From Sciurus carolinensis (lineage: Eukaryota > Chordata > Mammalia > Rodentia > Sciuridae), in contig NW_025920105.1 in NCBI RefSeq assembly GCF_902686445.1, positions 1,749,120 to 1,813,119 of the forward strand: a stretch of DNA of 64,000 nucleotides, written 5' to 3'. This document shows positions 22,390 to 34,800 of this stretch, piece by piece (position 1 is the first letter of the stretch; each line of letters starts with the position of its first letter). Below the pieces are notes generated by a model. The model was not told the origin of the DNA, searched no databases, and was given only the letters and a program-made list of their open reading frames with translations. The position numbers and the translations under genes are program-made.

Positions 22390-23490
22390 TCACTGCCCCC
22401 TACAGGGAGATGCTTTTCTATCTCCACCGTTTATTCCATCCTAACATTTCTTCACTCTTACAATTCTCTAAGACTCATCTGCAACTATCCTTTTCTGATA
22501 TCTCATTTCTGAGAGAACTCTCCTCCACATGTAAAGTTTGCCTACAACACAATCCTACAGCTGTCAGGTTCCCCCACTTTTCTGATTCACCAGGCCCATG
22601 TCATCATTCCAGGGGTAGACTGGAAACTTGATTTCACTCACAGACCCACAGTAAGAAGGTCTAACTACATTTTGGTTATGGTAGATATCTTTTCAGGATG
22701 GGTTGAAGCCATCCCCACCTCCAACAAAAGGGCACTGTCTCTATTTTGTCCTTCATGAAAGCATTCATTGCTTTGGAGTGCCTAGCTCCTTCCATTCAGA
22801 CAAAGGGCCTGAATTCAACTCTCAAATTTTCCAAAAACTTGCCAAGCCCTTTGTGGTCCCTTGGCTTTTCCACATTCCCTTTCACCCAAAGTCATCAGGT
22901 AAAGTAGAACGAGCAAACTGAACTCCTAAAAATGCCTTAATTAAATTCTTTACATGTTCACCTTGACTGGGATAAACTCCTGCCCCTTGCTTTTCTGCAT
23001 CTTAATTCACTATCAATGAAACCTGCTAATATTTCCCCTTTTGAGCTGGTTTACTGTCATTCCACCCTTCCTTTCTTTCATCTCATACATCTGTTGCTCT
23101 CCTAAACCACATTTGAGCTTTCTAATGGGATTACACTGACTCCTCCATGCCTAGACATTTGTCTGGCCCCCTGGCTCAAATTCTTCAAGCAGGAAACCAA
23201 GTTCTTATCTCTCCTCCTCAGGAGGCTACCGCTTCTCTATTTCCCAAATAGTAGGACACCCATACAATGATCCTGGCTAAGCCAATGGTTGTCAAGTTTC
23301 AAGGTTTACAAGGATGGGTACACATTTCTTGGTTTAAGCTGTACTCTCAATCCACAAACCCCTCTCCAGCTTCTAACATGCAGACTTCTTCCAACAGTGG
23401 GTCTTCTCCATCTCAGACTAAAGACCATCAAACCCTCCACCCTTTCTCCCATTCTGGAGACCGAAGACTATTCTAATCAGACTATTAAAC
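22390..23490 (+). pseudogene. pol: ERV-2B integrase remnant
   Basis: A zinc-finger-like region with LHRLFHPN and paired Cys in CKVCLQHNP lies near 22420-22550. A core segment near 22640-22720 (VMVDIFSGW-like, after one frame change) follows. The 22703-22921 piece contains GVPSSFHSDKGPEFNSQIF and SSGKVERAN, the second Asp and the Glu of the DDE triad. The C-terminal domain reads VVKFQGLQGWVHISWFKLY (near 23287-23343). Frameshifts separate the pieces. No env follows: the polypurine-like run and LTR begin about 200 bp later. Confidence 0.82.
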
Positions 23491-23720
23491 AGCTTGTATT
23501 ACAGGAATATCAGGACCTCACAGGAAAAGAAGGAGCCTGGCTATAAGTGCACTCCCAGAACTATCTGGTCCCCAACTCCTGCCTAATGCAATGGCATCCC
23601 CCTCCCCTGAATCAACTGTATGCCCACACCCAGTAGGAAGCAATTACTGAAGATGGATCTTCACCCATGCACCCAAAAGTGATCTTTGAAAAACAAAAAT
23701 GGGGAAATATAATATAAAGC

Positions 23721-24125
23721 TGCAATCATTTGCCACTCCCTCCCCCTTTCACTGAAGCCAATTCTCCCCCTCCCATCTTACAACCCAGAATGTCGGTCTG
23801 TGAACATACTAGCCAGTCATTGGTCTACTTGTTACCCCATGAATTTCCTCATCAGCAATTGGCCTGATTGTCCTTAGCCCACAAAATTCCACTAATTAAA
23901 AGATGATCCCCTGACATTTTCTCTCTCTCTCTCTCCAAACCCTGAGAGTGGACACTCCGGTCATTTGCCTAATTAAATCTCTGGTGTGAGTTCCTGTGTC
24001 TGGGATTTTTTTTGTGTGCAGTCATTGGTCAGCAACACAGACTGGACACCCCAGAATGCTTGCTCCCCTGGATTCAAGGGTCTGAGCTGCCTTTGGTCCC
24101 AAACTGAGCTGCATTGTTCTCACAA
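23721..24125 (+). repeat. ERV-2B 3' LTR (approximate limits)
   Basis: A purine run (aaaaatggggaaat, about 23694-23707) serves as a candidate polypurine tract. The block after it has a polyadenylation-like aattaaa near 23971-23977, a T/G-rich stretch after it, and probably ends around ctcaca near 24117-24123. It does not resemble the 5' LTR at 13593-14134, which supports two different proviruses. Confidence 0.55.
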
Positions 24126-24982
24126 CTAGTATATATATATATGTGTGTATATAAGTATATGTACTCGAGATTATAAACATATAATTATATGTAAGCAATA
24201 CATAATGAATAAATAAATGAGGTTCAACCATGTTTATTCTCCTGTTACCTAATCATAGCATTATGTTATAAAATATATATTCTATTGAGACACATACCCA
24301 ACCTGGCTAGTTATTCTAAATGGCAAGAAATTCTCCTATCATAGGGACTTAGAGTCCTCTTTTCCTTAAAGCACTGATTCTTCACTAGGCCTATAGATGG
24401 GATACTATAAGCAAGATAACACTTGGCACATCAATTAAATATATATATATAAACATATATATACATATAAAGTATATATGTATATATATAAAGTATATAT
24501 GTATATATAAAGCATATATGTATATATGTACATATATAAATACATATATAATTTTAATTGGCTTATCACAATAAGAGCCCAGCAAAGAGCACAAATACCT
24601 TCAACATTAACAAAGTTTAGTGAGGCATCCCAGAAACAACAGCTGTAGGAAGAGGTCATGAATAATTTCTACACTTACCTCTCACATGTGAATAAATTGT
24701 GAGAAATTGTATATATATATTTATATATAAATGATATTTGTATACTTATATTTATCATCTTTTCCAAGATGACAATGGATGCTCTCTCGATAGTGAGTGT
24801 AATATTACTACATTTCATAGCTGGAGAATAATTCCATTAATACTTTTAAGAGTTTTATGAAAAAAATGCAGAATGCTTGCAAAACCAGTACTGAAGTATT
24901 TTCTAATTTTAACAACTTCTATTAACCAAGCCAGTGGATAGATAGGCAGACACTGGTGGACTCTAGATAAAGTCTTAAATAC
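24126..24982. repeat. AT-rich DNA with (TA)n/(TATG)n microsatellites
   Basis: TA-rich microsatellite runs occur at 24129-24155, 24439-24560 and 24708-24735. The ORFs across them are low-complexity artefacts. No gene was seen. Confidence 0.8.
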
Positions 24983-25182
24983 AGTTATGCCACCATCTAG
25001 TGTCTAATAAAATGTTAGAAATTCTGAAAAGGATAAAAACCACTTCAATCAGAGAAGTATGTCCTGGTGGTTTGAGACAGGTATTCTTGAAATATCTTAA
25101 ATTTTGTTATGCTACCATCTAGCCTGGCCCCCTGGCTCAAAGTTATGCCACCATCTAGTGTCTAATAGAATGTTAGAAATTC

Positions 25183-25184
<2 letters not shown>
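24983..25184 (+). repeat. ~159-bp tandem duplication, second copy split by L1-1
   Basis: Copy 1 starts at 24983 (gttatgccaccatctagtg) and copy 2 at 25142. After 43 bp copy 2 is interrupted by L1-1 and resumes at 32283, continuing to about 32365 with gataaaaaccacttcaatc and the 'ggtattcttgaaatatct' end. The copies differ by only a few bases. Confidence 0.9.
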
Positions 25185-25223
<39 letters not shown>

Positions 25224-25468
25224 TGTGAACAAATGGGATACATGTTCTTTCACTGTTTGTACATAGAGTAAAGGCATACCATTTGTGTAATCATACGTTT
25301 ACATAGGGTGATGTTGGTTGATTCATTCTGTTATTTTTTTCCCCTTCCCCCCACCCCTCCCATCCCTCTTTTCCCTCTATACAGTCCTTCCTTCCCCCAT
25401 TCTTGCCCCCCTCCCTAACCCTCACTCTAACCCTAAAACTAACCCCTCCCACACCCCATTATGTATCA

Positions 25469-28400
25469 TCATCCACTTATCAGCGAGATCATTCTTCCTT
25501 TGGTTTTTTGAGATTGGCTTATCTCACTTAGCATGATATTCTCCAATTTCGTCCATTTGCTTGTAAATGCCATAATTTTATCATTCTTTATGGCTGAGTA
25601 ATATTCCATTGTATATATATGCCACAGTTTCTTTATCCATTCATCAACTGAAGGGCATCTAGGTTGGTTCCACAATCTGGCTATGGTGAATTGAGCAGCA
25701 ATGAACATTGATGTGGCTGTATCTCTGTAGTATGCTGATTTTAAGTCCTTTGGGTATAGGCCAAGGAGTGGGATAGCTGGGTCAAATGGTAGTTCCATTC
25801 CAAGTTTTTTAAGGAATCTCCATACTGCCTTCCAGAGTGGTTGCACTAATTTGCAACCCCACCAGTAATGTATGAGTGTACCTTTTTCCCCACATCCTCG
25901 CCAACACCTGTTGTTGCTTGTGTTCTTGATAATCGCCATTCTGATTGGGGTGAGATGGAATCTTAGGGTGGTTTTGATTTGCATTTCTTTTATTACTAGA
26001 GATGTTGAACATTTTTCCATATGTTTGTTGATTGTTTGTAGGTCTTCTTCTGTGAAGTGTCTGTTCATTTCCTTAGACCATTTGTCGATTGGATTATTTG
26101 TAGTCTTGGTGTTGAGTTTTTTGAGTTCTTTATAGATTCTGGAGATTAGTGCTCTATCTGAAGTATGATTGGCAAAGATTTTCTCCCACTCTGTAGGCTC
26201 TTTCTTCACATTGCTGATAGTTTCCTTTGCTGAGAGAAAGCTTTTTAGTTTGAATCTATCCCAGTTGTTGATTCTTGCTTTTATTTCTTGTGCTATGGGA
26301 GTCCTGTTGAGAAAGTCTGGTACTAAGCCGACATGTTGAAGATCTGGACCTACATTTTCTTCTATAAGATGCAGGGTCTCTGGTCTGATTCCGAGGTCCT
26401 TAATCCATTTTGAGTTTAGTTTTGTGCACGGTGAGAGATATGGGTTTATTTTCATTTTGTTGCATATGGATTTCCAATTTTCCCAGCACCATTTATTGAA
26501 GAGGCTATCTTTTCTCCATTGCATATTTTTGGCCCCTTTGTCTAGTATGAGGAAATTATATTTGTTTGGGTTTGTGTCCGTGTCTTCTATTCTGTACCAT
26601 TGATCTACCTGTCTATTTTGGTACCAATACCATGCCGTTTTTGTTACTATTGCTTTGTAGTAAAGTTGAAGTTCAGGTATTGCAATACCCCCTGCTTCAT
26701 TTTTCCTGCGAAGGATTGCTTTAGCAATTCTGGGTTTCTTATTCTTCCAGATGAATTTCATAATTGCTTGCTCTATTTCTGCAAGGTACATCATTGGGAT
26801 TTTAATTGGAATTGCATTGAATCTGTATAGCACTTTTGGTAGTATGGCCATTTTGACAATATTAATTCTGCCTATCCAGGAACATGGGAGATCTTTCCAT
26901 CTTCTAAGGTGTTCTTTAATTTCTTTCTTTAGTGTTCTGTAGTTCTCATTGTAGAGGTCTTTCACCTCTTTTGTGAGATTGATTCCCAAGTATTTTATTT
27001 TTTTTGAGGCTATTGTGAATGGAGTAGTTTTCCTAACTTCTCTTTCTGAAGATTCATCACTTATGTATAAAAATGCATTGGATTTATGAGCATTGATCTT
27101 GTATCCTGCTACTTTACTGAATTCACTTATGAGTTCTAAGAGTTTTCTGGTGGAATTTCCTGGTTCCTCTAAGTATATAATCATATCATCAGCAAATAGG
27201 GATAGTTTGAGTTCTTCTTTTCCAATTCGTATCCCTTTAATTTCTTTGGTCTGTCTAATTGCTCTGGCTAGAGTTTCAAGGACGATATTGAATAGGAGTG
27301 GTGAGAGAGGGCATCCCTGCCTTGTTCCAGATTTTAGGGGGAATGCTTTCAGTTTTTCACCATTAAGAATAATATTAGCCATGGGCTTAGCATAGATGGC
27401 CTTTACAATGTTAAGGAACGTTCCCACTATCCCTATTTTTTCTAGTGTTTTGAGCATGAAGGGGTGCTGTATTTTATCAAATGCTTTTTCTGCATCTATT
27501 GAAATAATCATGTGATTCTTGACTTTAAGTCTGTTGATATGGTGAATTACATTTATTGATTTCCTGATGTTGAACCAACCTTGCATCCCTGGGATGAAAC
27601 CCACTTGATCATGATGCACTATCTTTTTAATACATTTTTGTATGCGATTTGCTAAAATTTTGTTGAGAATTTTTGCGTCGATGTTCATTAAGGAAATTGG
27701 TCTGAAATTTTCTTTCCTCGATGTGTCTCTGTCTGGTTTAGGTATCAGGGTGATATTGGCTTCGTAGAATGAGTTTGGGAGGGTTCCCTCCTCTTCTATT
27801 TCATGGAATACTTTGAAAAGTATTGGAATGAGCTCTTCTTTAAAGGTTTTGTAGAACTCGGCTGAGAAACCATCAGGTCCTGGACTTTTCTTTGTTGGTA
27901 GGCTTTTGATGACTTCTTCTATTTCATTACTTGAAATTGGTCTATTTAAATTGTGCATGTCCTCCTCGTTTAGTTTAGGCAATTCATAGGTCTCTAGAAA
28001 CTTGTTGATATCTTTGAAATTTTCTATTTTGTTGGAATATAGATTTTCAAAATAGCTTCTAATTATGTTTTGTATTTCAGTCGTGTCTGTTGTGATACTT
28101 CCTTGTTCATTCCGAATTTTGGTGATTTGGGTTTTCTCTCGTCTTCTCTTTGTTAGTGTGGCTAAAGGTTTATCAATTTTGTTTATTTTTTCGAAGAACC
28201 AACTATTTACTTTGTCAATTTTTTGTATTGTTTCTTTCGTTTCAATTTCGTTGATTTCAGCTCTGAGTTTAACTATTTCCTGTCTTCTACTACTTCTGGT
28301 GTTGGTCTGTTCTTCTTTTTCTAGGGCTTTGAGCTGTAGTGTTAGTTCATTTATTTTTGAGTTTTACTTCTTTTATTAAATGCGCTCCATGAAATAAATC

Positions 28401-29310
28401 TTCCTCTAAGTACCGCTTTCATAGTGTCCCAGAGATTTTGATACGATGTTTCTTTGTTCTCGTTTACCTCTAAGAATTTTTTAATTTCCTTCCTAATATC
28501 TTCTGTTATCCATTCCTCATATAATAGCATATTGTTTAATCTCCAGGTGTTGGAGTAATTTCTGTTTTTTGCTCTTTCATTTATTTCTAGTTTCAATCCA
28601 TTATGGTCTGATAAAATACAAGGAAGTGTCTCTATCTTCTTGTATTTGCTAACATTAGCTTTGTGGCATAATATATGGTCTATTTTAGAGAAGGATCCAT
28701 GTGCTGCTGAGAAGAAAGTGTATTCACTCTTCATTGGATGGTATATTCTATAAATGTCTGTTAAGTCTAAATTATTGATTGTGTTATTGAGATCTAAGGT
28801 TTCTTTATTCAATTTTTGTTTGGAAGATCTGTCCAGTGGAGAGAGAGGCGTGTTAAAATCACCTAGTATTATTGTATTGTGGTCTATTTGGTTTCTGAGA
28901 TTGAGAAGGATTTGTTTGACATACATGGGTGAGCCACTGTTTGGGGCATAGATATTTATGATTGTTATGTCTTGCTGATTTATGGTTCCCTTAAGCATTA
29001 TGAAATGTCCTTCTTTATCCCTTCTGATTAACTTTGGCTTGAAGTCCACTTTATCTGAAATGAGGATGGATACCCCAGCTTTTTTGCTGGGTCCATGTGC
29101 ATGGTAAGTTTTTTCCCATCCTTTCACCTTTAGTCTTTGGGTATCTCTTTCTAAGAGATGAGTCTCTTGCAGGCAACATATTGTTGGATCTTTCTTTTTT
29201 ATCCAATCTGCCAGTCTATGTCTTTTGATTGATGAATTCAGGCCGTTAATATTCAGGGTAATTATTGAGATATGATTTGTATTCCCGGTCATTTGACTCA
29301 TTTTATTCAT
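25469..29310 (-). pseudogene. ORF2: L1-1 ORF2 (endonuclease / reverse transcriptase), one frameshift
   Basis: ORF2p nicks target DNA and reverse-transcribes L1 RNA at the nick. Minus-strand reading from 29310 gives an AP-like endonuclease (about residues 1-240) with the LNINGLNSS start, [13 protein letters not shown] and SDHNGLKLE motifs. The reverse transcriptase follows with [30 protein letters not shown], an acidic catalytic FADD ([11 protein letters not shown]), and a C-terminal Cys-rich segment [18 protein letters not shown]. An A-run that has six A in L1-2 has five here (about 28356-28360), which ends the first frame at 28351. The downstream frame is then open to the stop at 25469. Total length corresponds to about 1280 codons, normal for L1. 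The likely true start is the second or third ATG (MTGNTNH). It does not encode a complete protein as it stands. Confidence 0.95.
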
Positions 29311-29361
29311 TTATTTGCTTATTTTTGACATGACTTGGTTCCTCTTTATTTGAGAGTTCCT

Positions 29362-30375
29362 TTAGGATATCTCCTCCCTTTGCTGATTTGCTTCTTTGTT
29401 TTTCATTTCTTCTTCATGGAATATTTTGCTGAGAATGTTCTGTAATGCTGGCTTTCTTTTTGTATATTCTTTTAGCTTTTGTTTATCATGGAAGGATTTT
29501 ATTTCGTTGTCAAATCTGAAGGTAAGTTTTGCTGGGTATAAGATTCTTGGTTGGCATCCATTTTCTTTTAGGGCTTGAAAAATGTTATTCCAGGCCCTTC
29601 TAGCTTTTAGGGTCTGGATTGAAAAATCTGCTGATATCCGTATTGGCTTCCCCCTGAATGTAATTTGGTTCTTTTCTCTCACAGCCTTTAAGATTCTGTC
29701 TTTATTTTGTATGTTAGGTATTTTCATTATAATGTGCCTTGGTGTGGGTCTGTTGTAATTTTGTGTATTTGGAGTCCTGTAAGCCTCTTGAACTTGATTT
29801 TCCATTTCGTTCTTCAGATTTGGGAAATTTTCTGAAATTATCTCATTGAATAGGTTGTTCATTCCTTTGGTTTGTTTCTCTAAGCCTTCCTCAATCCCAA
29901 TAATTCTCAAATTTGGCCTTTTCATGATATCCCATAGTTCTTGGAGATTCTGTTCATGATTTCTTACCATCTTCTCTGTTTGTTCGACTTTGTTTTCGAG
30001 GTTAAATATTTTGTCTTCAATATCTGAGGTTCTGTCTTCCAGGTGTTCTATCCTATTGGTTGTGCTTTCTATGGAGTTCTTAATTTGGTTTATTGTTTCC
30101 TTCATTTCAAGGATTTCTGTTTGGTTTTTTTTCAATATCTCTAACTCTTTATTGAAATGGTCTTTTGCTTCCTGTATATGCTCTTTTAACTGTCTATTGG
30201 TGCGTTCATTCAATGCCTGCATTTGCTCTTTCATTTCATCGTTTGCTTCCCTTATCATGTTGATTATGTACATTCTGAACTCCCTTTCTGACATTTCTTC
30301 TGCCATGCTGTCATTGGATTTTATTGATATAACATCCAGATTTGTTTGAGGCATTTTCTTCCCTTGTTTTCTCAT
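29362..30375 (-). CDS. ORF1: L1-1 ORF1 (RNA-binding protein), intact
   Basis: A 337-codon open frame of the usual L1 ORF1p length. ORF1p is a trimeric RNA chaperone that coats L1 RNA in the cytoplasm. The N-terminal ~50 residues are polar. Residues ~55-150 form a long heptad-rich coiled coil (NQIKNSIESTTNRIEHLEDR and following). An RRM-like segment starts near residue 155 (RPNLRIIGIEEG). The C-terminal domain contains ADFSIQTLKARRAWNNIF and PAKLTFRFDNEIK. It ends 51 bp upstream of the ORF2 frame, the normal L1 spacing. No frameshift or stop is visible, in contrast to L1-2. Confidence 0.95.
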   Translation of the reverse strand: MRKQGKKMPQTNLDVISIKSNDSMAEEMSEREFRMYIINMIREANDEMKEQMQALNERTNRQLKEHIQEAKDHFNKELEILKKNQTEILEMKETINQIKNSIESTTNRIEHLEDRTSDIEDKIFNLENKVEQTEKMVRNHEQNLQELWDIMKRPNLRIIGIEEGLEKQTKGMNNLFNEIISENFPNLKNEMENQVQEAYRTPNTQNYNRPTPRHIIMKIPNIQNKDRILKAVREKNQITFRGKPIRISADFSIQTLKARRAWNNIFQALKENGCQPRILYPAKLTFRFDNEIKSFHDKQKLKEYTKRKPALQNILSKIFHEEEMKNKEANQQREEIS

Positions 30376-32282
30376 ATTGTTCAGGTATCAGTGGACTGCA
30401 GAGATGTTGCAGATTTCCTCTATTGACTTATAATGTCCCTGAAGATTGCTAGTGTATCCCCTCTTATCCTTCAGTAGCCTGAAGTCTTAGAGGAAGTTGA
30501 TACTTCGGTGTTCCCCTAGGTAGCTGCCTCTCTAGGGGTGGTGGTCTTCAGGTGGGGTATATTCCCTGCTAGAGGGCAGAGGTGCCTCTACTTGTTGACC
30601 AATGGTCATCCAAAGGGGAGCTAGACTGCGGGCTAAGGCAATGCCTGTTTGGGCCTGTGTCTCTGGTTTTACTGTCTTTGTGGGAAAACCTCACTCGGCG
30701 GGGAAGACCCACCCGGTGGGGAGGTCTCACTAGTCCGTTCCCCTCCTAGAGGTTCTCCTCAGTCCACAACTACCGCCTGTGCAGGGCAGCCTTCCCAAGC
30801 AGCGTTTCCAGGGGCCTGGACCTACCTCCTGGGCTTGGGAGCCCTGCCCTTCGCAGACGAGTCTCCTTAAGTGGCCCCTCCTCAGAGAAGCTGCCCACAG
30901 TCCTGGAACCTTCGCTCCACCCCTCAGCTGGTCTCTGTGTAGCTCTTTCAAGAAAAGGTGCTTAGATCCCCGGCTCGGACCGTGCTTTGCACCTAATCAC
31001 TTGGCTATGCGACCCCTCCTCTGAAGAGTCACTTGGAGCCTCGTACATATGCTCCAAGCCCCAGTGACCCGTCACTCGTCTCTTCCTCCAGGCAGGTGTT
31101 CTGTGTGGGCGCTTGGAGACCAAGCCACTCACTGCGCACCTCCACCTCCTCAGGACAGCCCCCTCCCCGTTGTTCAGGCAGTTGCTGAATCCAAATAGTT
31201 CGCCACCCAACTCTTTCTCTGGCAGCCCCCGGAGCCCTGGCAGATTGGTCCAAAAAACCAAAAAACCAAGCGGTGTGCTGCTCGGCCTCCTCTGCAAGGT
31301 CTCCCACTTTCCGAGCTCACTGTTCCAATGAGGGTAGATGTGTCTTGCTGCCTGGGCAGGGCAGCCTTCCCAGGGGCCCAGACCTACCTCCTGGGCCTGG
31401 GAGCCTCACCCTTCGTAGACGAGTCTCCTTAGGTTGTCCCTTCTCAGAGACGCTGCCTGAAGTCCTGGAACCTTCACTTCGCCCCTCAGCTTGTCTCTGT
31501 GTAGTTCATTCAAGAAAAGGTGCCTTGGTCCCTGGACCGGACCTTGCTATGCACCTAATCGCCTGGCTATGCGACCCGCCCTCTGAGCAGTCACTTGGAG
31601 CCTCGTACATATGCTCCAAGCCCCAGTGACCCGTCGCTCGTCTCTTCCTCCAGGTGTGGGCGCTTGGAGACCAAGGCACTCACTGCGTACCTCCACCTCC
31701 TCTGGGCAGCCCCCTCCCCGTTGCTCAGGCGGTTGCTGGATCCAAACAACTCGCCGCCCCACTCTTTCTCTGGCAGTCGCTGGAGCCCTGGCAGATCGCT
31801 TCAAAACCAAGCGGTGTGTCGCACAACCTCCTTTTCAAAGTTCCCCGCTTTCCGAGTTCACTGCTCCAGCGGGGAAGGTGTGACTTGCCGCCTGGGCAGG
31901 GCAGCCTTCGCAGGCAACGTTCCCAGGGGCCCGGACCTCCCTCCTGGGCTTGAGAGCCTCACCCTTCGCAGACGAGTCTCCTTAGGTTAGAGAATCTGCC
32001 CGCGGTCCTGGAAACTTCAATCCGCCATTTTTCGCTCCGCTTCGCTGTCCGTTTTTACCGTTTTTACCGCTCCGGCGGGGGAGGGGCGACCCGCCGAGTC
32101 ACTGTACTTCACAAAGTTCTCTGCGTTCCAGGGCTACTGCCCCTTCGGGGATGCCTCCCCTATGGGAGAAACTCCCCGGGCGGCTTTGAGTTGGTCCCAA
32201 GTCACTATCTCCTCTTTTGAATCTTGAGTCCTGGAGCAACATGAAATGCAGCCGCCCTCTAGTCCGCCATCTTGAACCTCCC
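30376..32282 (-). promoter_or_regulatory. L1-1 5' UTR with long tandem blocks
   Basis: A GC- and CpG-rich promoter region. Landmarks recur at 31031 and 31593 (acttggagcctcgtacatat, spacing 562). The run 'cttcg(c/t)agacgagtctcctta' recurs at about 30850, 31410 and 31965. That gives two complete and one partial block of about 545-570 bp. The outermost ~250 bp (to 32282) match the start of L1-2. Internal promoter activity is inferred from L1 biology. Confidence 0.85.
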
Positions 32283-32292
32283 TAGAAATTCT

Positions 32293-32644
32293 AAAAAGGA
32301 TAAAAACCACTTCAATCAGAGAAGTATGTCCTGGTGGTTTGAGACAGGTATTCTTGAAATATCTGAGAGAAATGGAGAGATGCAACTGAATAAGTAGGTG
32401 AGGGCCAGCTTCTGAAGAAGGGCTTTGTCTCATAGCCAGGAAAGGATGGGGGAAGCTAAGTGACATAAATAAATGAGCAGGTTGAACATTACCATGGATG
32501 GTAACATGAGTTTGGAGGCCTAAAGCAGTCAATGAAGAAAGCATTCAACCAGGGAGTCAGTGTAGGTAGAAAACAAATTCCTATCATAAAAATGAAGGTA
32601 GTGTAGGTAGAAAATAAGGTCCTATCATAAAGATCAATTTTGGT
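32293..32644. other. End of split duplication and short tandem pair
   Basis: To about 32365 this completes the duplication copy split by L1-1. A ~41-bp tandem pair follows at 32560-32641 (gtgtaggtagaaaa and cctatcataaa in both). No gene was seen. Confidence 0.7.
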
Positions 32645-33864
32645 CTGGGATATTGAAGTAGAAATCAAGTTTTACTTAAATATATGTCAGAAAACATATG
32701 AATATCCACTTTTTGCTAACAGATTCATGTAATATTATTACATATGAGGGATGCAAGGTTAAAAGTTTCCTATGCATATATTTGGATATGTTTATTATTA
32801 CACCATTAATGTTAGGTATATAAGCCAAAGTCCTGTCAGTGTTCCTTTAAGTGTATGGTTTTATTTAAAATAGATGCATTTGTAGATGTAAGTTTGTAAT
32901 TAGTAAATTTTGGGTGGGACTAGGGTTAGGGTTAGTAAAAAATGTAAGTGGCAGTTTACATTTTTGGTGTGGAAATTGTATTAATGTAAGTCATATTAAT
33001 ACTTTTTTACATATGAGAGATGTGCAGGTAAATGACAGATAAGCATATATTTAAATATATTAATTATTACTCTCTTAAATTTCAGAAACATGCAAAGGAC
33101 CCATAAATATTCACCTAAATATGTATGATTTCATGTTGAATTAACTTCTTTTGGGGCATATATTATGGTTTGTACCAAATTGTGGGTGTGGCTAGGATTG
33201 GGGTTAGGGAACAAATAGTTATATCAGGAAACATGAATATTCATAAGAATGTATGTGTGATTCCTTGTAAAGCAACACATAAGAATGTACACTTTTTGTT
33301 GTGAAAGTTAGGTAAATATTGGATGTATTAGTAAATTTTTACCTAACAAGGTTGCAGAGTTAAATGACAAACATGTATATATAGGAATGGGGAAAAGATT
33401 AAATCAGTAAATTTCAGGTCAACAAAACAAAATGCTCATAAATACTAAACTAATATTGTATGGTTTCATGTAGAGGAGTGTTAGACTTAGTACAAAATTT
33501 TGGATGGGGCTATGGATAAGAGGAAAGTAATAGGTGGATGAGGAAATACAAATATTTTAAAGAATCAACACATGAATGTACAGATACATGAGTAGGCATT
33601 TTTTTTCAGTGGGAACTGTCTTCATGTTAGTTAAAAAATTAAGAATTTTACCTGAGGCAAGCACATGTAAATGATATTTATGCATTCATACGATTTTGCC
33701 AAAAATTACACCTTACAAAATTATGTACATCAGGAAAAACAATTTAAATCTTCATCTAATTATGTATGATGTCATGTAAAAATTACTTCAGGTTCAAGGA
33801 GTAATAAGGGTTCTTCCAAATTTTGTTGTGTCTAGGGCTAAGTTTATAATATTAAAAATATATT

Positions 33865-33966
33865 GGGAGCTGGGTGATAGCTTAGTTGGTAGAGTGCTTT
33901 CCTCACAAGCACAAGGCCCTGGGTTTGATCCCCAGTACCACAAAAAAATAAAAATAAAATAAAATA
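33865..33966 (+). mobile_element. ID SINE inside the satellite array
   Basis: A tRNA-derived head (gggagctgggtgatagctta), the 'ggccctgggtttgatcccc' B-box region and an A-rich tail with aaaat repeats (to about 33966). It lies within one monomer and accounts for its extra ~100 bp. Confidence 0.93.
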
Positions 33967-34799
33967 ATGTATGGAGAGCATGCATAATCATAAGCATGAA
34001 TGCAAGAAGATATGTAAAAAACATATATAAATTACATTAATGTCCATGTCTATTCCTTCCCTATTAGACCTAAGAGTACAATATTCTACATATTAGGATG
34101 CACAGGTAAATGACATAAATGAACATATAAAAAATAATGATTACACCATCAAATTATAGTATATAAGCACAAAGGCCCATCTACATTTACTTAAGAATGT
34201 ATGCTTTGCAATAAAATAAATTTCAGTTGTAGAAAATGTTAGAGTTAGTACTCAATTATGGTGGGTCCAGGGTTAGGGTTAGGGGATTATTTAGGCATAT
34301 CAAGATTCAAGAATATTCATGAGAATGGATGTGTCAAAACTTGTAGGAAAACATATGTGAATATTCAATTTTGCCATAGGGATTTTTTAAATATGATCCA
34401 TAATCTACAAATTTTAGATATGGCAGATGCATAGATAAAAAAAAACTTTGAACTTATGTTAATATGTTAATTATTCCATTAAATTTCAGACACTTAAGAC
34501 ATATGATGACAAACATTGAATTTAGTATATGTGGTTTCCTGAAAAGTGAGCTTGGTGTATGGGAAATGGTTAAGGTAGAACCAATGTTTGAATGGTGCTA
34601 GGTTTCAGGTTAGGGTACAAAAAATTATATCAATAGACATGAATATTCATAAGAATGGATGCACAAAAGTACAGCAAAACACATAGAAGACTACATTTTT
34701 TGTCCAAAGAATTGGTTTAGTATATGTCATAAAAGAACATGGTTTTAGAAATGAGGAATGCACAGGTAACTGATTTATAGGCATGCATGTGTGTATATA

Positions 34800-34800
34800 A

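Larger units (their letters stand above)
25185..32282 (-). mobile_element. L1-1: full-length LINE-1, minus strand
   Basis: A 7.1-kb element with poly(A) (T-run 25187-25221), 3' UTR, ORF2, ORF1 and a ~1.9-kb GC-rich 5' UTR. The 5' end reads ggaggttcaagatggcgg on the minus strand. The 11-bp target duplication tagaaattcta occurs at 25174-25184 and 32283-32293. ORF1 is open, and ORF2 carries only one visible disabling change, a single-base deletion in an A-run. Together with the exact target duplications this marks a young insertion. It is close to L1-2 in both ORFs. Confidence 0.96.

Noticed and set aside
24391..24659. ORFs with many Tyr/Ile residues suggesting a membrane peptide
   Set aside because: They are translations of TA-rich microsatellite DNA.
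25872..28379. Plus-strand ORFs across L1-1 (for example 28065-28379)
   Set aside because: They are antisense shadows of L1-1 ORF2.
30649..31990. Several 70-130-codon ORFs on both strands in CpG-rich DNA that could pass for a gene with a CpG island
   Set aside because: The region is the L1-1 5' UTR, contiguous with ORF1 and inside the L1 target duplication.
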